In this document: positions 58,377 through 64,000 of the stretch, piece after piece
Numbering within the stretch: the first letter of the stretch is position 1
How the letters are laid out: each line of letters opens with the position of its first letter
Source: Vagococcus zengguangii
Lineage (GTDB): Bacteria; Bacillota; Bacilli; Lactobacillales; Vagococcaceae
Direction: 5' to 3'
NCBI RefSeq assembly: GCF_005145005.1
Contig: NZ_CP039712.1
Span: forward strand, 341,001 to 405,000
Length of the DNA: 64,000 nt
Made by a program: the position numbers and the translations under genes
The notes under the pieces: model-generated
What the model was told of the DNA's origin: nothing
The model's database searches: none
Seen by the model: only the letters and a program-made list of their open reading frames with translations

Positions 58377-59819
58377 ATGGGAAAACAAGAATTTGTAAAA
58401 GAAATTACCAGTCGTGATGTTGATTTTGCACAATGGTACACGGATGTTGTCGTGAAAGGTGAATTAGCTGCCTATTCAGGTGTGAAAGGAAGCATGATTT
58501 TACGCCCGACTGCTACAGCAATTTGGGAAAATATCCGTAATGAATTTAATAAACACTTAGAGCGTTTAGACCACGAAAACGTGATGATGCCGTTATTAAT
58601 TCCAGAAAGTTTATTATTAAAAGAAGCAGAACATGTTGAAGGTTTTGCACCAGAAGTTGCTTGGGTAACGGAAGGTGGTAACAATAAATTAGCTGAAAGA
58701 CTAGCGATTCGTCCAACATCGGAAGTATTATTTGCAGAACACTTCCGTGATATTATCAAGTCTTACCGTGATTTACCTGTTTTGTATAATCAATGGGCAA
58801 ATGTTATTCGTTGGGAAAAAACAACTCGTCCATTTTTAAGAACGACAGAATTCCATTGGCAAGAAGGACATACTTGTCATGAAACATTTGAAGATGCAGA
58901 TATTGAAGCACGTCAAATGTTAACTGTTTACCGTGATTTGGTAGGAGATTTATTGGCAATACCAGTCGTATCAGGTATTAAAACACAAAGTGAAAAATTT
59001 GCAGGAGCATATGAAACTTACACAAATGAAACGTTGATGTATGATGGAAAAGCTCTACAATTAGCGACTTCTCACCATTTAGGCGATAATTTTGCCAAAG
59101 CAGCAGAAATTAAATTCTTAGACCGTGAAGGAAAAGAGCAATATGTTCAACAAACTTCATGGGGAATTACGACGCGCTCAATTGGTGCGATGATTATGGT
59201 TCATAGTGATGATCGTGGGTTAGTATTACCTCCACGTGTTGCGCCAACACAAATTATGATTGTTCCAATCATGCAACATAAAGAAGGCGTATTAGAAGCA
59301 GCAAATGAATTAAAAGCACAATTAAAAGCTGACTTTAAAGTGAAGTTGGATGATTCAGATAAAAAACCAGGTTGGAAATTCAATGAAACTGAAATGAAGG
59401 GTATTCCAGTACGTATTGAATTAGGACCTCGTGATATCGAAAATAAAGTCGTGACAGTTTGTCGTCGTGATACATTAGAAAAATCAACTTTACCATTAGA
59501 CGAAAACTTGAACGAAAACTTAATGGCATTATTAGATGAAATTCATGAAAATCTTTATGAAACAGCTAAGAAACGTCAAAAAGAAAAAACACGTCATGCT
59601 TCAACGAAAGAAGAATTTATCGAAATGATTAAAGAGGGTGGCTTTGTCATTGCACCTTATTCAGGTTCTGAACAAGTTGAAGATGAAATCAAAGAACTAA
59701 CAGGTGCAACGCCTCGTTGTATCGCATTTGAGAATATTGATTTAGATTTAACAGGTGTTAAAGATATTTGGAATGGCGAAGATGCTAAGTTAATGGTTCA
59801 TTGGGCACGTGCGTATTAA
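58377..59819 (+). CDS. proS: Proline--tRNA ligase, short archaeal/eukaryotic-like type
   Basis: Charges tRNA(Pro). The 480-residue protein belongs to the short class without the editing insertion; usual bacterial ProRS is about 565 residues with that domain. Seen: RPTSEVLF near residue 112, motif 2 RPFLRTTEFHWQEGHT near residue 149, TTRSIGAMIMVHSDDRGL near residue 263, and the C-terminal HWARAY ending in Tyr, a trait of this class. Its T-box confirms the amino acid. Whether a second, long ProRS exists cannot be told from this window. Confidence 0.94.
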   Translation: MGKQEFVKEITSRDVDFAQWYTDVVVKGELAAYSGVKGSMILRPTATAIWENIRNEFNKHLERLDHENVMMPLLIPESLLLKEAEHVEGFAPEVAWVTEGGNNKLAERLAIRPTSEVLFAEHFRDIIKSYRDLPVLYNQWANVIRWEKTTRPFLRTTEFHWQEGHTCHETFEDADIEARQMLTVYRDLVGDLLAIPVVSGIKTQSEKFAGAYETYTNETLMYDGKALQLATSHHLGDNFAKAAEIKFLDREGKEQYVQQTSWGITTRSIGAMIMVHSDDRGLVLPPRVAPTQIMIVPIMQHKEGVLEAANELKAQLKADFKVKLDDSDKKPGWKFNETEMKGIPVRIELGPRDIENKVVTVCRRDTLEKSTLPLDENLNENLMALLDEIHENLYETAKKRQKEKTRHASTKEEFIEMIKEGGFVIAPYSGSEQVEDEIKELTGATPRCIAFENIDLDLTGVKDIWNGEDAKLMVHWARAY

Positions 59820-59836
59820 AAATTCATAATTTTTTC

Positions 59837-59874
59837 ACATCCTTGTTTTATTATTAAGACAAGGATGTTTTTTT
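59837..59874 (+). terminator. Terminator after proS
   Basis: ACATCCTTGT and ACAAGGATGT form a perfect 10-bp stem followed by seven T. Confidence 0.92.
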
Positions 59875-59959
59875 CATACAAAATTCTCGAATCTATCATG
59901 GAGTATGCGAGTTTATCCTATATAATATACTTAAAATATGATGAAGGAGATTAAATATA

Positions 59960-60499
59960 ATGCCGAAAAAAACGTTCCAATCAATTAAACAATTTGAATT
60001 GATGCAGTGTATCTTATTAGTTTTTCTAGGCTTAATATTCTTAGTACCGTTAATCCAGAAAGAAGAAACAGCTTATGTTATCATATCGCTATATTTTTTT
60101 TGGGTTGGTCTAACCTCAATGATACGTGGTAAAAAGTATCAAAAAGATGAAAATATTTTTCAAGTGACGGTTACAGGAGGGTTTATCTATATAATTTTAG
60201 CACTAATTATTGGAGTGTTAACCCAAATCGGGCCAACGTTGATTTCAATTGTTTTAGGATTATTTATCATTATCTATGCTTTTACGAGAGGTTTTTTTTA
60301 TCAAGAAATAGCCAATATGCATGGAATAAGTCTATATAATTTAGTTTATGCTGGTTTGGGATTAATAGTGCTGTTTATACCAGATGAGCGTTTTGAATTA
60401 GTAAAACTATTATTTGGGGTGATAGTAATCTTAATGGGTATTATGAACTATTTTGTTATAGTAAAACAATTAACAAAAAACAGCCGAGAAGCAATATAA
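59960..60499 (+). CDS. DUF308/HdeD-like membrane protein
   Basis: Membrane protein of 179 residues with six helices in three hairpin pairs, the layout of DUF308 (HdeD-like) proteins. It starts with a short basic segment (PKKTFQSIKQFE) and has another basic loop (RGKKYQKDEN) after the second helix. The function of the family is not established; HdeD is linked to acid resistance in E. coli. GAAGGAG precedes the ATG. Its stop lies in the loop of a terminator. Confidence 0.78.
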   Translation: MPKKTFQSIKQFELMQCILLVFLGLIFLVPLIQKEETAYVIISLYFFWVGLTSMIRGKKYQKDENIFQVTVTGGFIYIILALIIGVLTQIGPTLISIVLGLFIIIYAFTRGFFYQEIANMHGISLYNLVYAGLGLIVLFIPDERFELVKLLFGVIVILMGIMNYFVIVKQLTKNSREAI

Positions 60500-60516
60500 G
60501 CTTTAGGCTGTTTTTT
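60477..60516 (+). terminator. Terminator containing a stop codon in its loop
   Basis: AAAACAGCC pairs with GGCTGTTTT; the loop holds the TAA of the preceding gene. Confidence 0.85.
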
Positions 60517-60560
60517 ATTATAGTTAAGTTAGAAGAGTTAGACATTTAGTCTCTAACTTT

Positions 60561-61934
60561 TTATTTTAGCGTTAATTTAGCCACCACTTCGGCACGTGCT
60601 GTTTGTGGGAACATATCGACTGATTGTAGATACTCGACGTTATACTTCTTAGTTAAGGTAACTAAATCACGAGCCAGTGTCGAAGGATTACAAGACACAT
60701 ATACTAGTTTTTTACTAGGATATTTTAGTAAGGTATTGACTAATTTCTTGTCCAATCCAGTTCTTGGTGGATCGACGATAATACCATCAGGGCGGAAGCC
60801 GTTCTCTAACCACTTCGGAATTAAGTCTTCAGCTGTACCTGCTTCATAATGCGTGTTAGTGACGCCTAAACGCTTGGCATTTTCTTTCGCGTCTTCAATG
60901 GCACTTGGAATGGTATCCATCCCACGAACTTCACCGACAAGATTCGCGACACTTAACCCAATTGTTCCAACGCCACAATAGGCATCGATAATCTTATCGC
61001 CAGGTTGCGCGTCTAAGGCTTTGCGTGCTTCTTCGTATAGTACAGCTGTTTGCTCAGGGTTCAATTGGAAGAAGGCACGTGGGGATAGATTAAAATGAAC
61101 GTCTTCTAGTTGTTCGGCAATGCTTTCTTTGCCCCATAAGTGAATCGTTTGGTCACCCATAATAACGGAACTCTTAGTGGGCTGGACATTTTGCATAATA
61201 GAAACCAGCTGTGGGAATTCGTGTCTTAATTCGTTAATCATTTGATTTTTTTGTGGCAACTTGGGACTGTGGGTAATAAAGACCAGTTGGGTTTCACCTG
61301 TTTTCAGACCGGTTCGAATCATTAAGGTTTTGACAATACCGCTATTGCGACGTTCATCGTAGATTGGTACGTTATATTTTTCTAAAATACGTACGGCACC
61401 ATTTAAAATGTTCATCGTAATCGGCTGTTGCACCACGCAGTCATCAATGCCGACTAAACGGTGTGAGTTGGGTTGATAAAGACCCGCCATCACGCCATGT
61501 TCATCTTTGCGAATTTGGAATTGTAACTTGTTACGATAATGCCATGGATTGTCCATGCCGATTGCTGGACGCATTTTGTAGTGTTGGTAGCCAGTTGGTT
61601 TGTGTTTTTCTAAAGATTGTTTTACGACGTCGTTTTTAAAGACGAGTTGCGCTTCGTAAGCTAAATGTTGTAGTTGGCAACCGCCACATGCTTCGTAAAC
61701 AGCACAACGGGGTTGCACGCGTTCGCTTGAAGCTTTATTAACTTTATTCAAGGTAGCTTCAGCAAATTTTGGTGCGACATTTGAAATAGTTGCGGTTACT
61801 GTTTCATCTGGTAAGGCACCTGGTATGAAGACAATCGTTTTTTTGAAATAACCAATACCTTCACCGTTAATGCCTAAACGTTTAATTGGTAAGGTAATCT
61901 TTTGGCCGATTTTTAAATTATGTTGAGTTTTCAT
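60561..61934 (-). CDS. rlmD: 23S rRNA (uracil-C5)-methyltransferase, RlmD/RumA type
   Basis: Methylates a uracil in 23S rRNA (U1939 or the U747/U1939 pair in Gram-positives, where the enzyme is called RlmCD). The 457-residue protein starts with a TRAM domain (LPIKRLGINGEGIGYF), keeps Fe-S cysteines in CAVYEACGGCQLQH and DDCVVQQ, has IIDAYCGVGTIGLS for SAM binding, and the catalytic Cys in YVSCNPSTLARDL. Two starts are possible, 61940 and 61934; the latter is better spaced from AAAGGA. Confidence 0.92.
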   Translation of the reverse strand: MKTQHNLKIGQKITLPIKRLGINGEGIGYFKKTIVFIPGALPDETVTATISNVAPKFAEATLNKVNKASSERVQPRCAVYEACGGCQLQHLAYEAQLVFKNDVVKQSLEKHKPTGYQHYKMRPAIGMDNPWHYRNKLQFQIRKDEHGVMAGLYQPNSHRLVGIDDCVVQQPITMNILNGAVRILEKYNVPIYDERRNSGIVKTLMIRTGLKTGETQLVFITHSPKLPQKNQMINELRHEFPQLVSIMQNVQPTKSSVIMGDQTIHLWGKESIAEQLEDVHFNLSPRAFFQLNPEQTAVLYEEARKALDAQPGDKIIDAYCGVGTIGLSVANLVGEVRGMDTIPSAIEDAKENAKRLGVTNTHYEAGTAEDLIPKWLENGFRPDGIIVDPPRTGLDKKLVNTLLKYPSKKLVYVSCNPSTLARDLVTLTKKYNVEYLQSVDMFPQTARAEVVAKLTLK

Positions 61935-62027
61935 GTTCATCGTTCCTTTTTAGGTAGTCACTTGATTTTAGCATAGTTTGAAGATTAACGATAGGAACAA
62001 GTGGTTCACTAAATAATCGTTTAGTGT

Positions 62028-62070
62028 TGACAGGTTATGTGTGTCGGTGTATTATAACGGTAACACACCT
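62028..62070 (+). promoter_or_regulatory. Promoter of the GntR-ABC operon with probable operator
   Basis: TTGACA (62028-62033) and TATTAT (62050-62055) are 16 nt apart. GGTGT-type sequence left of the -10 and AACACACC on its right form an imperfect inverted repeat, the arrangement expected for autoregulation by a YtrA-like repressor. Confidence 0.55.
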
Positions 62071-62088
62071 AGACAGGAGGCGTCGCCG

Positions 62089-62445
62089 GTGGAATTTAAT
62101 AATTCAGAGCCGATTTATTTACAAATAACCCGCTATATTATGTTTCAAATTATGTCGGGTGAATTAGTTTCTGGGCAAAAACTACCGTCAGTGCGCGAGT
62201 TGGCAGTTGCGTTACAAACTAATCCCAATACAATTCAGCGCGCGTTTGCTGAATTGGAAGCAAAAGATGTTGTTTATACCAAAAAAGGCTTAGGCCGTTT
62301 TGTTACGGAGGATGAGACAGTGATTACTTATTTGCGCAAACAAATGATTCAAGGTGAGGTTAGTGCCTTTATTCAGAAATTATTAGGACTGGGATTCACC
62401 AAAGAAGAAATTATCGCGTTAATTGAAGACTATCAAGGGGAGTAG
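62089..62445 (+). CDS. GntR-family regulator (YtrA subfamily)
   Basis: Short repressor of 118 residues: winged helix with IYLQITRYIMFQIMSGEL, KLPSVRELA and TNPNTIQRAFAELE, then a small helical dimerisation tail and no ligand domain, as in YtrA. The start is GTG at 62089, 8 nt after AGGAGG; an upstream GTG at 62041 lies within the promoter. The ABC ATPase follows after 8 nt. In B. subtilis YtrA controls an ABC operon induced by cell-wall antibiotics; a similar role is possible here. Confidence 0.88.
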   Translation: MEFNNSEPIYLQITRYIMFQIMSGELVSGQKLPSVRELAVALQTNPNTIQRAFAELEAKDVVYTKKGLGRFVTEDETVITYLRKQMIQGEVSAFIQKLLGLGFTKEEIIALIEDYQGE

Positions 62446-62453
62446 GGAGCAGG

Positions 62454-63152
62454 ATGATGACAAATATTGTAGAACTAAATAACGTGACGTACCGTTATGG
62501 GCGTAAAGTCTTTTTCAAAAATCTATCGTTAAATTTAGAACGTGGGAAAATTATTGCTTTATTGGGTGAAAATGGGGCGGGTAAGACGACCTTAATGCGT
62601 TTGTTGGCAGGTTTAAGTAAAAATTTTACTGGTGAGGTTAGCATTAACGGTGAGCAGGCATCTGAGAAAATAAAAGCATCGATTAGTTTTTTAGAAAGTG
62701 GGTTAGGCTTTGATAAAAGTGAAAAGTTAACACGGATTATTCAATTTTACGTCAATTTATATTCAGACTTTGATTTAGAGAAACAAACGGAATTGATGAA
62801 GTTCATGGAATTAGAGGCTAGCGAAAAAATTGGCAATTTATCGAAAGGACAACTTGAGAAGTTCATGTTGACGATTGCTTTATCACGACAAGTACCATTA
62901 TATATTTTGGATGAGCCATTAAGTGGCGTTGATATTATGGCGCGGGAGAAAATTATTCAAGCCTTAGTTTCGTGGGTTGATGAAGACGCAACGGTCTTAG
63001 TTTCAACCCATCATATTGGTGAGATGGAGCGCTTAGTCGATGAGGTAGTGTTATTGAAAGAACAAGAAGTGATTGCGCAAATGAGTGCTGATGATATTCG
63101 CGAAGATTATCAATTGTCACTTGAGGATTATTATCGCAAAATGTACCGCTAA
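62454..63152 (+). CDS. ABC transporter ATP-binding protein (YtrB-like)
   Basis: ATPase of 232 residues. Walker A is GENGAGKTT near residue 38, Walker B is LYILDEPLSGVD, switch His is in STHHIGEME. The signature is LSKGQ rather than LSGGQ, common in the YtrB-type branch. Two adjacent ATGs (62454 and 62457) follow GGGAGCAGG. It sits between the GntR regulator and a membrane protein. Confidence 0.9.
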   Translation: MMTNIVELNNVTYRYGRKVFFKNLSLNLERGKIIALLGENGAGKTTLMRLLAGLSKNFTGEVSINGEQASEKIKASISFLESGLGFDKSEKLTRIIQFYVNLYSDFDLEKQTELMKFMELEASEKIGNLSKGQLEKFMLTIALSRQVPLYILDEPLSGVDIMAREKIIQALVSWVDEDATVLVSTHHIGEMERLVDEVVLLKEQEVIAQMSADDIREDYQLSLEDYYRKMYR

Positions 63153-63173
63153 TATGAAAGAAGAGTGAGTAAG

Positions 63174-63887
63174 ATGTTGGCATTAATAAAAAGGTTATAT
63201 ATAGAGCGTGTAGGCTATATCAAAAAAATATTTCTGCTTAATTTGTTGGCTATTAACGGAATAATCATATCCTTATATATGATAAATAGTGGCAAATTAA
63301 GTGGACGTGAAATGATGGAAATCGTCTTTGGTTTTGGAATATCTTCTGTTATAGGCACGTCCTTACTATTAATCATTCGACAAAACTTTGTTTGGTACAA
63401 AGCTCGTTATCGTTTAATTCCACTAAAAGATTGGCAGTTGTTTATGGTTAATCTCATTGCAACGTTTTTATTAGTATGTTCGAATGTGGGATTGTTCTAT
63501 TTGTTACTCGGTTTTGAAAATGTGGGTCTTTCTTTGATTGGTAAGAAGGTCTATTCAGTTAGGTGGCTTATAGAGAATATCCCAACATCAGGATGGTTTT
63601 ATTTAGGATTTCTTTATATTATCTTATTTATTGTTTTATGTGTTTTTTTACTATTTCTACTTTCTTATATCATTTCGAAAACTTACATACCACCAAGAGC
63701 TCAAGGAGTGAGTATTGGGATTCTATTTGTTGTCTTATATAAACTTTATAACTGGATAGTTAGTAGTCAAACGTTGTCATTTGAACTTTCCAATCGTTCA
63801 CTGTCGGTAGCTACTAATGTTTTGATCTTGGCGTGTATGTGTGGTTTTGCCATTATTTTATTAAGTCGAGTTGAGGTGCGTGAATAA
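63174..63887 (+). CDS. ABC transporter membrane protein, uncharacterised
   Basis: Membrane partner of the preceding ATPase, 237 residues with about six helices. No conserved permease motif is evident beyond hydrophobicity and position. I chose ATG 63174; a GTG at 63165 overlaps the ribosome site (AAGAGTGAG). The operon is a typical three-gene GntR-ATPase-permease unit. The remaining 113 nt to the window end show no gene. Confidence 0.8.
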   Translation: MLALIKRLYIERVGYIKKIFLLNLLAINGIIISLYMINSGKLSGREMMEIVFGFGISSVIGTSLLLIIRQNFVWYKARYRLIPLKDWQLFMVNLIATFLLVCSNVGLFYLLLGFENVGLSLIGKKVYSVRWLIENIPTSGWFYLGFLYIILFIVLCVFLLFLLSYIISKTYIPPRAQGVSIGILFVVLYKLYNWIVSSQTLSFELSNRSLSVATNVLILACMCGFAIILLSRVEVRE

Positions 63888-64000
63888 TCAATGAGTTTAT
63901 GAGGGAAGATTAGACTATCTTGTTTTGTTTGTAGTAGATGGACTATTTGTCAATGATAAAGTGTCTAGGAGCGAGAAAACTAGTGGCTTTGAGTTATTAC

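Noticed and set aside
62041-62088. Upstream GTG start for the GntR regulator
   Set aside because: It lies in the promoter/operator region, whereas GTG 62089 follows AGGAGG at normal distance and begins at the family N-terminus.

Overview
This window is low-GC chromosomal DNA from a Gram-positive lactic acid bacterium, most likely an Enterococcaceae member such as Vagococcus or a close relative (inference). The evidence is strong GGAGG ribosome binding sites, TTG/GTG starts, a T-box leader, an EbsC-type deacylase, an EfaCBA-type manganese transporter, LtaS, oleate hydratase and CcpA-type operators. I see no rRNA, tRNA, CRISPR array, insertion sequence or prophage. One gene runs off the left edge; the right end lies just past the last gene.

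Layout. 1-7000: maltodextrin locus, with neopullulanase and alpha-glucosidase (minus) divergent from the binding protein and two permeases (plus) and LacI-type operators between. 7001-10241: YjeM-like amino acid transporter, an unknown 351-residue protein and a HesB-like protein. 10253-13983: galK-galT-galR with an operator around its -10 box. 14061-17458: lactonase, orphan sorbitol-type PTS IIA, AI-2E-family membrane protein and azoreductase. 17592-20751: a resolvase-like protein lacking its catalytic residues, then a large secreted glucosaminidase/CHAP hydrolase. 20774-27375: LtaS, RlmI-like methyltransferase, EbsC/YbaK, oleate hydratase and a TetR regulator. 27380-38092: flavoprotein, gdhA, a BtuFCD-like ABC transporter, pgi, truA and an APC transporter. 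38148-45413: two small membrane proteins, a LOG-family protein, an oxidoreductase, and a cell-wall sugar salvage cluster (PTS IIC, MupG, NagZ, MurR/RpiR). 45444-49546: manganese transporter behind an MntR-type box, then infC-rpmI-rplT with its leader. 49664-60516: pgcA, a CzrA-type sensor, prfC, L,D-transpeptidase, FMN reductase, an unknown membrane protein behind a perfect cre site, an M20 peptidase and T-box-controlled proS. 60561-63887: RlmD and a GntR-ABC module.

The genes describe a carbohydrate-flexible fermenter that imports maltodextrins, galactose and probably recovered cell-wall sugars, joining glycolysis through pgcA and pgi. No complete new system is proven. The strongest leads are the catalytically dead serine recombinase with inverted sites around its own promoter, the MupG/NagZ cluster with a lone PTS IIC and no MurQ, two likely non-canonical start codons (infC and the L,D-transpeptidase), and the short archaeal/eukaryotic-like ProRS in a genome that also encodes an EbsC/YbaK deacylase.
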